64,000 nucleotides of DNA from Mucilaginibacter xinganensis (GTDB taxonomy: Bacteria > Bacteroidota > Bacteroidia > Sphingobacteriales > Sphingobacteriaceae). This document shows, one piece after another, positions 8,971 through 16,942 of the stretch. Position numbers and translations under genes: made by a program. The notes under the pieces are model-generated. The model was not told the DNA's origin. It saw only the letters and a program-made list of their open reading frames with translations, and did not search any database. Location of the stretch: positions 62,001 to 126,000 of the forward strand of contig JAMFSA010000095.1 of NCBI GenBank assembly GCA_026225055.1. Reading direction: 5' to 3'. Numbering within the stretch: the stretch's first letter is position 1; each line of letters begins with the position of its first letter.

Positions 8971-10152
8971 ATGATAAAGCACTTATTTAAACTCATCTGG
9001 AATAAAAAGAAACAAAACTTTTTATTGATGTCGGAGATGCTGGTTTCCTTCCTGGTGATATTCGCGGTATTTACATTGCTGGTGTATTATTACAACAATT
9101 ATAAAAAGCCGATGGGCTTTGCGTATAAGGATGTATGGGTTGTAAACTATGATAATGAATTGGATACCAAGAATACCGATTCATTGAATACTTATTATGA
9201 AACCTTGCGGCAAAGCTTAAAATCTATGCCCGAAATTAAGGAGCTCAGTTTTTCCAGTGATAACACACCTTTTTCTCAAAATACAAATTCGGGATCAGTC
9301 TTTATTAAAAATAAAGAGGTTGGTGGCGTAAATATGTACACTGCCGAAGATACATATAAGGACGTTTTACATATGCAACTGCTTAGTGGGCGCTGGTTTA
9401 ATAAGGCGGATGCAGTTGCGAAGTATAAGCCCATTATTATTAATAATGAACTAAAAGAAACCCTGTTTGGGCAAGGTGAGGCCGTAGGTAAATTGGTTGC
9501 TGATTACGACAAAAAGAAAATGAGAATAATAGGTGTAGTACAGGGCATTAAGGTAAAAGGCGATTATGCACCGGCAGGCTACGCGCTTTATTCACGTACT
9601 GATACAGGCTCATTCCGTTGGCTTGGTAAGATATTGATAAACGTAGCACCGAATGCCAATGCAGCTTTTGAAGGCCACTTATACAAAACGCTTGCTAATT
9701 TTATGCCATCATCCAACATAGAAATTGAGCATTTAACCCAAAAGCGTAAGGAAACCAATTATTTTGCTGTAGTGCCGATGATCGTGCTCTCCATAGTCGC
9801 ATTTTTTTTAGTGGTTAATGTAGCGCTGGGCCTGTTTGGCGTGTTATGGTATAACATCAACAAGCGCCGGGGCGAAATCGGTTTGCGCAGAGCGATAGGA
9901 GCATCGGGCCAGTCTGTTTCATCACAATTGGTTTCAGAATCACTCATACTGGCTACATTATCATTAATAGTAGGGGCATTTTTTGCCGTGCAGTTCCCAT
10001 TGCTTAATGTTTTTGACCTGTCGGCAGGCATATATTTAACCGCCATCATTTTGGCCGTGATTTTTATTTATCTGCTGGTTTTGGTTTGTTCATTGTATCC
10101 GGGTAAACAGGCAGCAGCTATTTTACCTGCTGTTGCACTGCACGAGGAATAA
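8971..10152 (+). CDS. FtsX/MacB-type ABC permease (second)
   Basis: This is the partner of the preceding permease, with the same topology. TM1 is at about residues 19-42, a periplasmic domain spans 45-260, and three TM helices follow from about residue 268 (MIVLSIVAFFLVVNVALGLFGVLW). The ATPase-docking segment NKRRGEIGLRRAIGAS is clearly recognisable. Its N-terminal periplasmic part differs strongly from the first permease, so the two are old paralogues. It lies 28 bp downstream in the operon; the regulator gene begins 63 bp after it. Confidence 0.88.
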   Translation: MIKHLFKLIWNKKKQNFLLMSEMLVSFLVIFAVFTLLVYYYNNYKKPMGFAYKDVWVVNYDNELDTKNTDSLNTYYETLRQSLKSMPEIKELSFSSDNTPFSQNTNSGSVFIKNKEVGGVNMYTAEDTYKDVLHMQLLSGRWFNKADAVAKYKPIIINNELKETLFGQGEAVGKLVADYDKKKMRIIGVVQGIKVKGDYAPAGYALYSRTDTGSFRWLGKILINVAPNANAAFEGHLYKTLANFMPSSNIEIEHLTQKRKETNYFAVVPMIVLSIVAFFLVVNVALGLFGVLWYNINKRRGEIGLRRAIGASGQSVSSQLVSESLILATLSLIVGAFFAVQFPLLNVFDLSAGIYLTAIILAVIFIYLLVLVCSLYPGKQAAAILPAVALHEE

Positions 10153-10215
10153 TTAAGTGGAATTTGAATGTTTATACTAATTTTAAAGATTGATTAAGTC
10201 GGGCTGATACTATTT

Positions 10216-11589
10216 ATGATACTTATAATTGATGATGACATTGCTGTACGTACCTCGCTGCTGTTGCTTTTTAAAAGCGAAGGCTACAATGCTATGGACA
10301 CAGGATTGCCCGGCGAAGCCTTAACAATTATCAAAAAACAATCGCCCGAGCTGATCATTCTCGACCTTAATTTTTCTATCGATACCTCAGGCGATGAGGG
10401 ACTTGATCTGTTAAGTAAAATAAAGAAGATCAACACTGGTATACCGGTTATACTTATAACAGGCTGGGGTAGTATTGAGCTTGCCGTAAAGGGAATGAAG
10501 CTTGGCGCGAATGATTTTATTAATAAGCCCTGGAGCAACGTTCATTTAATGCAATCGGTAAAAACGCTGATAGACCTGCAGGATAAAAAAGCTGAACATC
10601 GCACCCGCAAACAATTGGATAGCAAGTACAATTTTCAGCATATAATAGGCGAGGACCCTAAGATGCTGGATATACTGGAAACCATTGGCCGGGTTGCTGC
10701 TACAGATGCTTCTGTTTTGGTAATGGGGGAGAGCGGCACAGGTAAAGAATTGATAGCGGAAGCTATACATCAAAACAGTCAGCGGCGTAATAAGCCTTTT
10801 ATAAAGGTGAATTTAGGCGGTATATCAACCTCATTGTTTGAAAGTGAAATGTTTGGCCACATGCGCGGCGCATTTACCGATGCCCGTTTTGACCGTATCG
10901 GCCGTTTTGAGATGGCCAATAAAGGCACTATTTTTTTAGACGAAATAGGCGATCTGGATGCCAGCAGCCAGGTAAAGCTGCTGCGCGTATTGCAGGACAG
11001 GACTTACGAGGTATTAGGCAGCAGCCGTACCAAAACTGTTGATGTACGCGTGGTTTGCGCCACCAATAAAGATTTGAACGAAATGGTGAGTCGCACTACT
11101 TTCAGGGAGGATCTATTATATCGCATAAATCTCATTACTGTTTATCTGCCTGCGCTTCGCGAAAGGCCAAAGGATATACCCTTGCTGGTTAATTTCTTTA
11201 TCAATAACCTTAAACTTATATACAACCGGCCCCAACTTACAGTAACCAGCAGCGCTATGAAATGGCTGCAAACCCTGCCCTTGCCGGGTAACATCAGGCA
11301 ACTGAAAAACCTGGTGGAGCGCTCAATACTGGTAAGCAAAAAAGATACGTTAGATATCGAAGATTTTCGTTCGCAGCTGGAGCTATCACCGGTAAAAAAA
11401 GGTAATTTGCAATTGCCGGGGGTAGGTGCTATAACGCTGGAGGAGATGGAAGTGGAGATGATAAAACGCGCGCTCGATTATCATAAAAACAAAATAGCCA
11501 GGGCCGCAAAATCATTGGGCCTTACACGCAGCGCATTGTACCGCAGGCTCGATAAATACCAAATTCCTTACGATGAAGCTGAGGACTAA
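10216..11589 (+). CDS. NtrC-family sigma-54-dependent response regulator
   Basis: This phosphorylation-controlled activator opens sigma-54 promoters. Domains are a receiver (1-120, phospho-acceptor Asp50 in LIILDLNF, TGW and NKPW switch residues), an AAA+ domain (about 140-380; Walker A GESGTGKE at 171-178, Walker B IFLDEIGD at 239-246) and a C-terminal Fis-type helix-turn-helix (NKIARAAKSLGLTRSALYRRL). The sigma-54-contact loop reads GAFTDA at 218-223 instead of the canonical GAFTGA. The next gene, its kinase, overlaps by 17 bp. The obvious target is the sigma-54-like promoter at 4249 in front of its own operon, which would give positive feedback. Confidence 0.93.
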   Translation: MILIIDDDIAVRTSLLLLFKSEGYNAMDTGLPGEALTIIKKQSPELIILDLNFSIDTSGDEGLDLLSKIKKINTGIPVILITGWGSIELAVKGMKLGANDFINKPWSNVHLMQSVKTLIDLQDKKAEHRTRKQLDSKYNFQHIIGEDPKMLDILETIGRVAATDASVLVMGESGTGKELIAEAIHQNSQRRNKPFIKVNLGGISTSLFESEMFGHMRGAFTDARFDRIGRFEMANKGTIFLDEIGDLDASSQVKLLRVLQDRTYEVLGSSRTKTVDVRVVCATNKDLNEMVSRTTFREDLLYRINLITVYLPALRERPKDIPLLVNFFINNLKLIYNRPQLTVTSSAMKWLQTLPLPGNIRQLKNLVERSILVSKKDTLDIEDFRSQLELSPVKKGNLQLPGVGAITLEEMEVEMIKRALDYHKNKIARAAKSLGLTRSALYRRLDKYQIPYDEAED

Positions 11590-12871
11590 ATACCTTTTGT
11601 TTGTTATCATACTGCATTTAATTGCTTTGGTGCTCAGTTATTTAATTTTTGATGATAACAAGCTGCTTTTTATTTGCTCAGAGGTGTTTATCATCATTTC
11701 GATTATTATATCATGGAATTTGTATCAACAACTGATACAGCCGCTTAAAAGCCTTAGTGAAGGTGTTGATGCTATAAGGGACAGGGACTTTAATGTAAAG
11801 TTCCTGTCTACAGGTAAAAAAGAAGTAGACCAGCTCATAGACGTATATAACCAGATGATAGATCAGTTACGTACCGAACGTACTTTACAGGAGCAGCAGC
11901 ATTTTTTTCTGGAAAAGCTTATCTATACATCGCCAACGGGTATTATTATTTTGGATTATGATGGCAATATTCACCAGATTAATCCAAAAGCGGCGCAGAT
12001 ACTTTCGATTGATGAAAAAAGCCTGATTAACCAATCTGTGAATGAATTGCCGGGCAACTTTGTAAGGCATATGGAAAACCTGCGTTCCGGCGATACAAAA
12101 ACAATAAAGTTAAACGGGGCAAATACCTATAAACTACAACGTTCCTATTTTATTGACAGGGGATTCTCCCGCGATTTTATCATGATAGAGGAGCTGACCG
12201 CCGAAATACTGGCTGCTGAAAAGAATGTTTACGGTAAAGTGATCCGTATGATGGCGCATGAAGTGAATAATACTATTGGTCCTGTAAATTCTATTTTGCA
12301 AACCGCACTGAATATGGATGTGCTGTGGCTCGGGCATCATTCAGACCCATTAAAAGATGCCTTGCAGGTGGCGCTCGACCGTAATCAGAACCTAAATATA
12401 TTCATGCGCAATTTTGCTGATTTGGTACGATTACCCGAGGCCAATAAAAAGCGTATCGATCTTAATCGTGTGGTTACATCAGTATCAACCTTAATGGCTT
12501 TAAAAGCCTCGGAAAATAACATAAAACTGGAACTGGATATACCTGGTGAACCCTTTTATATCCAAGCTGATGAACAGCAAATAGAGCAGGCATTGATCAA
12601 TATTGTAAAAAACGCTATTGAAGCGATAGGTAGCAACGGACTTGTGCAATTAAGCATCAATAATAAACTCAAGCAACTTGTAATAACCGACAATGGGAAA
12701 GGCATCAGCTACCAGCAAAGTAACCAGTTGTTCTCACCTTTTTACACCACCAAAAAAGATGGGCAGGGGATAGGGCTTACACTGGTGAGAGAGATATTAA
12801 TTAATCATGGGTATGAATTTTCATTACAAACAGGAGTTGATGGTTTAACTGTTTTCAACATACAGCTTTAG
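11573..12871 (+). CDS. Membrane sensor histidine kinase (NtrB-like partner)
   Basis: This kinase is paired with the NtrC-type regulator, which it overlaps by 17 bp. Two N-terminal TM helices span roughly 5-24 and 29-50 with almost no periplasmic loop, which suggests that it senses the membrane or a partner protein. A HAMP-like segment and a PAS domain (about 118-200) follow. The phospho-acceptor is His229 in MAHEVNN, and the ATPase domain shows N-box IVKNAIEA, DNGKGIS and GQGIGLTL. HK genes in this position next to MacAB-type transporters fit envelope-stress sensing, but the signal is unknown. Confidence 0.92.
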   Translation: MKLRTKYLLFVIILHLIALVLSYLIFDDNKLLFICSEVFIIISIIISWNLYQQLIQPLKSLSEGVDAIRDRDFNVKFLSTGKKEVDQLIDVYNQMIDQLRTERTLQEQQHFFLEKLIYTSPTGIIILDYDGNIHQINPKAAQILSIDEKSLINQSVNELPGNFVRHMENLRSGDTKTIKLNGANTYKLQRSYFIDRGFSRDFIMIEELTAEILAAEKNVYGKVIRMMAHEVNNTIGPVNSILQTALNMDVLWLGHHSDPLKDALQVALDRNQNLNIFMRNFADLVRLPEANKKRIDLNRVVTSVSTLMALKASENNIKLELDIPGEPFYIQADEQQIEQALINIVKNAIEAIGSNGLVQLSINNKLKQLVITDNGKGISYQQSNQLFSPFYTTKKDGQGIGLTLVREILINHGYEFSLQTGVDGLTVFNIQL

Positions 12872-12906
12872 TGATCTCTGTGGTTAAGTTTTACCACAGA
12901 GATCAC
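12871..12906. terminator. 13-bp perfect hairpin between convergent genes
   Basis: GTGATCTCTGTGG at 12871-12883 pairs perfectly with 12894-12906 around a 10-base loop. It begins in the kinase stop codon and lies between convergent transcription units, so it could end both, although no strong T-tract follows. The sequence after it (AAGGTTTTCACAAAGAGTCACGG) resembles dispersed intergenic repeats of the CACAGAG type, so it may instead be a repeat copy. Confidence 0.5.
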
Positions 12907-12939
12907 CAAGGTTTTCACAAAGAGTCACGGAGTGAAAAA

Positions 12940-13734
12940 CTATATCAATGCCCAGGTTTTTGGCCCCACAATGCCATCGGGTACAACCCCACTTGCTAAT
13001 TGGAAAGCACGTACAGCGGCCTCTGTTTGCGGTCCGAAATCGCCATCGGGCGTTACACCAACTTTTGCCTGCACTATCTTAACCAAAGCCGGGTCATTTT
13101 GTATCCCACGGCGAAGCGTGGCCCTGCCGGGTGCTTGTCCGGGTATGGTTGGTTCTGCTACAGGTATAAGTACTGGCGGCGGTGCTGTTCCGTTTAATAT
13201 CGTGCTTACAGCAGTACGAAAAGCAACCATATCAAAATCGGGGTCGGTTTTGCGGCCTGCCGGTAATGCATATTCTTTATGACCGGCACAAAATTCAACA
13301 CCCTTGCCAATGTGTGTTAATATAGCCGCTGCGCCACGCTGATAAGCATCCAGCTGTACCGCGGGCCACGGGAAATCATCGTGACCGCCCGTGTTTTCAG
13401 CCTCGATACCTATAAAGTTTGTATTGCCGGTAACAATGCCCTGCCATGTGCCTGCGCCGGCATGGTAACACCGGCCTGCTGCAACTACATAATAAGTGCC
13501 ATCTCTGCCCAAACCGAGCTGTGCAAGGGGACCTGAAAGATCGGGCCTGCCATTGATCAGCACATCTATTGATGGCATATTTTGAGTTAGATCGGTAGTA
13601 GCGGTATGGTGGCAAAGTATACCTAATACCGTGCCCATATCGCCATGCCCGCGGGTTTCCCATCCGGGTTGTAAAGCTACTTTCAGGCCCGCGTTTGTTA
13701 AAACATCGGGTAACCAGGTTAATGAATAAGCCAT
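12940..13734 (-). CDS. N-acetylmuramoyl-L-alanine amidase, endolysin-like, with peptidoglycan-binding domain
   Basis: This protein should cut the amide bond between muramic acid and the stem peptide of peptidoglycan. The N-terminal two thirds form an Amidase_2 fold with the expected zinc-ligand residues: His in GILCHHTAT, His in FCAGHKEY and Asp in GRKTDPDFD. A PG_binding_1 repeat fills about residues 205-262 (VGVTPDGDFGPQTEAAVRAFQ). There is no signal peptide, unlike housekeeping amidases, which is the layout of phage endolysins needing a holin. Its ATG shares a base with the stop of the upstream membrane-protein gene (TAATG), and AGGAGG lies 9 bases before it, rare in this phylum. Confidence 0.88.
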   Translation of the reverse strand: MAYSLTWLPDVLTNAGLKVALQPGWETRGHGDMGTVLGILCHHTATTDLTQNMPSIDVLINGRPDLSGPLAQLGLGRDGTYYVVAAGRCYHAGAGTWQGIVTGNTNFIGIEAENTGGHDDFPWPAVQLDAYQRGAAAILTHIGKGVEFCAGHKEYALPAGRKTDPDFDMVAFRTAVSTILNGTAPPPVLIPVAEPTIPGQAPGRATLRRGIQNDPALVKIVQAKVGVTPDGDFGPQTEAAVRAFQLASGVVPDGIVGPKTWALI

Positions 13735-14378
13735 TATAACATTCCTCCTTTCGATGCCGGCAGATCAGCGTTCTGCGTTAAATTTGTAGCTGGTGTACCA
13801 CAGCCGTCCAGGTTTTCATCATCTCCATTATCTGTTGGTGGTGTAGTACTTGCTGGTGTTGTTGCAGTTGGATTAATTGGCGTGATTGGTGCCGATATAG
13901 TGGATGTACTGGTTGTTACCGGAGCCGAAGCGGCTGATGGGGTAGATGTGGTTGTTGTTTGTGTTGATTGAAGGGTTGAGGATGCTACCGCCAGTTTGCT
14001 TTCAAAGTACGACTGTGTAGCTTTTGCACCAAATGTAAAGGCTATAACACCCATCCAGTATTCGTCAAGGCCTATGGCCTTTAAATCATGCTGTTCCCAG
14101 CCAATTTTTAACAACAGCATGCAAATAACATTTATCATCATAAAAACTACAATGCGCATAGTGCTTAATCCTTTAGTAGAATCGCGCAACAGCTCAGGAA
14201 AAGCAAATGCAAAGCCGAGCATTATGGTGAAGAACACGATTGCGATACCTCCTCCGGTTATAGTGCTGAATAATTGTACGCAAAACATATAAAGTAAACC
14301 GATCAGGATCACGCTGAATCCTATGATCTGGAGATAAGAAATCTTATCTCCGGAAAAATGTAATAGTTTTCGCAGCAT
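13734..14378 (-). CDS. Small membrane protein with Thr/Ser-rich tail, holin-like by position
   Basis: I do not recognise a named family. From the ATG at 14378 the product has 214 residues: a short basic head, then about four hydrophobic helices (roughly 15-35, 42-60, 72-93 and a weaker one near 105-120), followed by a tail of about 85 residues that is mostly Thr, Ser, Ala and Pro. An in-frame start at 14441 would add 21 residues and is less likely. The stop overlaps the start of the endolysin-like amidase, so the two are made together. Holin-plus-endolysin is the simplest reading by analogy; a domesticated lysis or cell-wall-turnover pair is equally possible. Confidence 0.6.
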   Translation of the reverse strand: MLRKLLHFSGDKISYLQIIGFSVILIGLLYMFCVQLFSTITGGGIAIVFFTIMLGFAFAFPELLRDSTKGLSTMRIVVFMMINVICMLLLKIGWEQHDLKAIGLDEYWMGVIAFTFGAKATQSYFESKLAVASSTLQSTQTTTTSTPSAASAPVTTSTSTISAPITPINPTATTPASTTPPTDNGDDENLDGCGTPATNLTQNADLPASKGGML

Positions 14379-14905
14379 AAGGTTGGTTTTAATATTGGTT
14401 AATAATTGATATAAAATTAACTGTAAAAAATTAATTATCAATACGTTAAAATTATTTTTTTTAAATTTTAATGAAAATATATATTAATTGACTTCCGAAA
14501 TAACTGGCTTAAACAAAGCAGCTTTATATAGATGAGATAAAGTATTATAAATATTTATAATACTTGTAGGTAATATTAAATGGCTTTATATATCTTTAAC
14601 AATCAGTTTCTTTACATTTTTTGTAGATAGAATATAGCTATGACATTTAACATATTTGCTAAAAAACTGAACATATTTGCTATTGTTTAACCGGTAATAG
14701 CTATAATTTTATGTAACAATTATACTGCGTTTTCAAAAACGGCAGCAAAACCTATTTAATAAAAAATTAGAGAGTTCAAATGTCCCGGGGGAATTGTATT
14801 CCTGCGGATATGGTACCTAACCGTTGAATATAAAAAACGATTAGGTGCTGACTTATTTAATTTAATAAAACGTATTGATACTGTACATATAATAGATGAT
14901 TGTGT
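14379..14905. other. Long AT-rich intergenic region before the ECF sigma gene
   Basis: No coding sequence is convincing here. The region separates the divergent amidase pair from the sigma factor and must hold both promoters. Visible structure: GGAAT-TGT-ATTCC near 14790-14802 and a larger hairpin at 14815-14846 (ACCTAACCGTT pairing with AACGATTAGGT, one mismatch) about 60 bp before the sigma start, in its probable leader. Confidence 0.5.
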
Positions 14906-15511
14906 ATGATGAGAGTTATACCTTTTGATACAGAAAAGGCTGTAGTGGATGATAATCAAATTCAAAAGTTAATTTTGGGTGGTGAGGATGCGTTCAAAAA
15001 AATATATGATCAGTATGCTCAAAAAATTTACAGGCTTGCCTTCCATTACTTAAAGGATAAAGTATGGAGCGAAGAAATTGTACAGGAAACTTTTATTAAG
15101 CTATGGCTTAACCGCGAATCGCTTGATGCAGAAGGCGATATATGGTCATACCTGTCGCTTATCTCTAAAAGGCTGTCGTTAAATATGATAAGGGAGATTT
15201 CCCGGTCAACCAGCCTCACCGATAAACTGCTCTCAAATATTGAAGAAGTATATAACTCCATTGAGGAAAATATATATGCAAATGACCTGAAACAGATCAC
15301 CGAAAAATTGATCAATAAACTACCAAGACAGCAACAACTCATATACAAGTTAAGCCGGATTGAAGGTCTGTCACACAAAGAGATCGCCGATCAATTAAGC
15401 ATATCGCCCAATACTGTAAAAAATCATATGGTACAGGCGCTTAAAACTATAAAGGCTAATCTTAACTTCTCCTATCTTATTTCTATTATAATAATATTAT
15501 TTTCAAAATAA
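14906..15511 (+). CDS. ECF RNA polymerase sigma factor (FecI-like)
   Basis: It directs RNA polymerase to the downstream glycan-uptake genes. About 200 residues hold a sigma-70 region 2 (FKKIYDQYAQKIYRLAFHYLKDKVWSEE... with the VQETFIKLW core) and a region 4 helix-turn-helix near the C-terminus (GLSHKEIADQLSISPNTVKNHM). An in-frame TTG at 14900 gives two more residues; ATG 14906 (or 14909) is more likely. The C-terminus is unusually hydrophobic (FSYLISIIIILFS). The FecR-type anti-sigma factor follows 90 bp downstream, then the STN-SusC receptor, the standard cell-surface signalling order. Confidence 0.92.
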   Translation: MMRVIPFDTEKAVVDDNQIQKLILGGEDAFKKIYDQYAQKIYRLAFHYLKDKVWSEEIVQETFIKLWLNRESLDAEGDIWSYLSLISKRLSLNMIREISRSTSLTDKLLSNIEEVYNSIEENIYANDLKQITEKLINKLPRQQQLIYKLSRIEGLSHKEIADQLSISPNTVKNHMVQALKTIKANLNFSYLISIIIILFSK

Positions 15512-15601
15512 TTTATAATTCCACTAGTCCTATTCCATAGGTTTCGTGTTCTATATATAACCAGCCCTTCAAAGGGGGCCAATTATAAACACTGAATAAC
15601 C

Positions 15602-16807
15602 ATGGATGAGCATAAACTTAAGCGTTTACTGTATCAGTATTTTAATAACTCAATAGATCCTGAGGATTGTGTAGAGTTGATTAAATATATAGATGCTAAT
15701 CCTGAAAAAGTTAGTGAAATATTAGACCACCACCAGTTTAACGTTAATACCGGCCCTGTATTTGTTGATATAGCTGCAGATCAGGTATTTAAACGCATGC
15801 AATCCGATAAGAGATTTCATATCCCTCAACCTGAGTATAAACAACAATCTGCTATTATCAGGTTCTTTAAAAAGCAATGGTTCAGCGTTGCTGCCATACT
15901 TTTGGTTTGCATTTCCGTTGCTTTATTTGCAACCCATAATACTACCCACACAGGCAATAACAGGCTGGCAAATAACTTTAATAAACCCATTATAGTGCCG
16001 GGAGGCAACAGGGCTACATTAACCTTATCCAACAATAAAGTTATAGTGCTTAATAATGCGGCAAATGGTGTGCTTGCAAGTTTAGGTGTATCAAATGTTC
16101 GTAAAATACAAAATGCCCAAATCGTTTATAAAAATACTCCGGGCGATGGCACAGTACCAGTTGATGGAAATGCTATAAACACCTTAACAACCCCCAGAGG
16201 CGGCCAGTACCAGGTTGTATTATCCGATGGTACCAAGGTTTGGCTAAACTCAGCCTCTTCAATAAGTTACCCGGTTGCTTTTACCGGTAACGAACGCCGT
16301 GTTAAGCTAACCGGCGAGGCTTATTTTGAGGTTGCAAAAAATAAGGATAAGCCATTTTATGTAAGCATGAATAATGTGCAGGTGAGGGTATTAGGTACGC
16401 ACTTTAACATAGCAGCTTATAATAATGATGATGATATAACTGCTACATTATTAGAAGGATCGGTACAGGTAACTAAAAATAATTCAATGTCATTATTAAA
16501 ACCCGGCCAGCAGGCTGTTGTGCCCGATGGTAATAATGATATCCATATTATGCCTGCTGATATTGAGCAGGTTATGGCCTGGAAAAACGGTTATTTCAGC
16601 TTTAATGATGAAAATATAACCGATATTATGAAAAGAGTTTCACGCTGGTACGATGTTGAAGTGGAATATAAAGACAATATAAAAGATCAGCAGTTTGGCG
16701 GTGTTTACGATCGTTCAAAAAGTCTGACTGATCTGCTGCACTATCTGGAAAAACTGGGAAAAGTTCACTTTGAAATTGAGGGAAGGAGGGTGATAGTAAT
16801 GAAGTAA
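15602..16807 (+). CDS. FecR-type anti-sigma factor
   Basis: This inner-membrane protein holds the ECF sigma factor in check until the outer-membrane receptor signals. It has a cytoplasmic N-terminal domain (about 1-85), one TM helix near 88-106, a periplasmic FecR domain with the characteristic TPRGGQYQVVLSDGTKVWLNSAS near residue 197 and GEAYFEVAKN, and a C-terminal DUF4974-like domain ending the protein. The 401 residues are typical. Its partners are the sigma factor upstream and the STN domain of the SusC protein downstream. Confidence 0.94.
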   Translation: MDEHKLKRLLYQYFNNSIDPEDCVELIKYIDANPEKVSEILDHHQFNVNTGPVFVDIAADQVFKRMQSDKRFHIPQPEYKQQSAIIRFFKKQWFSVAAILLVCISVALFATHNTTHTGNNRLANNFNKPIIVPGGNRATLTLSNNKVIVLNNAANGVLASLGVSNVRKIQNAQIVYKNTPGDGTVPVDGNAINTLTTPRGGQYQVVLSDGTKVWLNSASSISYPVAFTGNERRVKLTGEAYFEVAKNKDKPFYVSMNNVQVRVLGTHFNIAAYNNDDDITATLLEGSVQVTKNNSMSLLKPGQQAVVPDGNNDIHIMPADIEQVMAWKNGYFSFNDENITDIMKRVSRWYDVEVEYKDNIKDQQFGGVYDRSKSLTDLLHYLEKLGKVHFEIEGRRVIVMK

Positions 16808-16841
16808 CTATACTCAAACTCTTCTTTTCTGAAAAATAAAA

Positions 16842-16866
16842 CCAGGAGCGTTCGCACCGCCCCTGG
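16842..16866 (+). other. Stem-loop between fecR and susC
   Basis: CCAGGAGCG at 16842-16850 pairs with CGCCCCTGG at 16858-16866 (one mismatch) around a 7-base loop. It is GC-rich in an AT-rich 135-bp gap and has no T-tract, so it is not a classic terminator. A role in mRNA processing or in setting the ratio of regulator to receptor transcript is an inference. Confidence 0.45.
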
Positions 16867-16942
16867 CCTACGCCAATGTCTGGCATTCAGATCGTTAATC
16901 AATTGTAGTCGAAACAATCAATAATTATTAATCTAAATTCAA

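Noticed and set aside
12932..13282. 116-codon plus-strand frame opposite the amidase gene
   Set aside because: It is an antisense shadow of a well-supported coding sequence with clear motifs.
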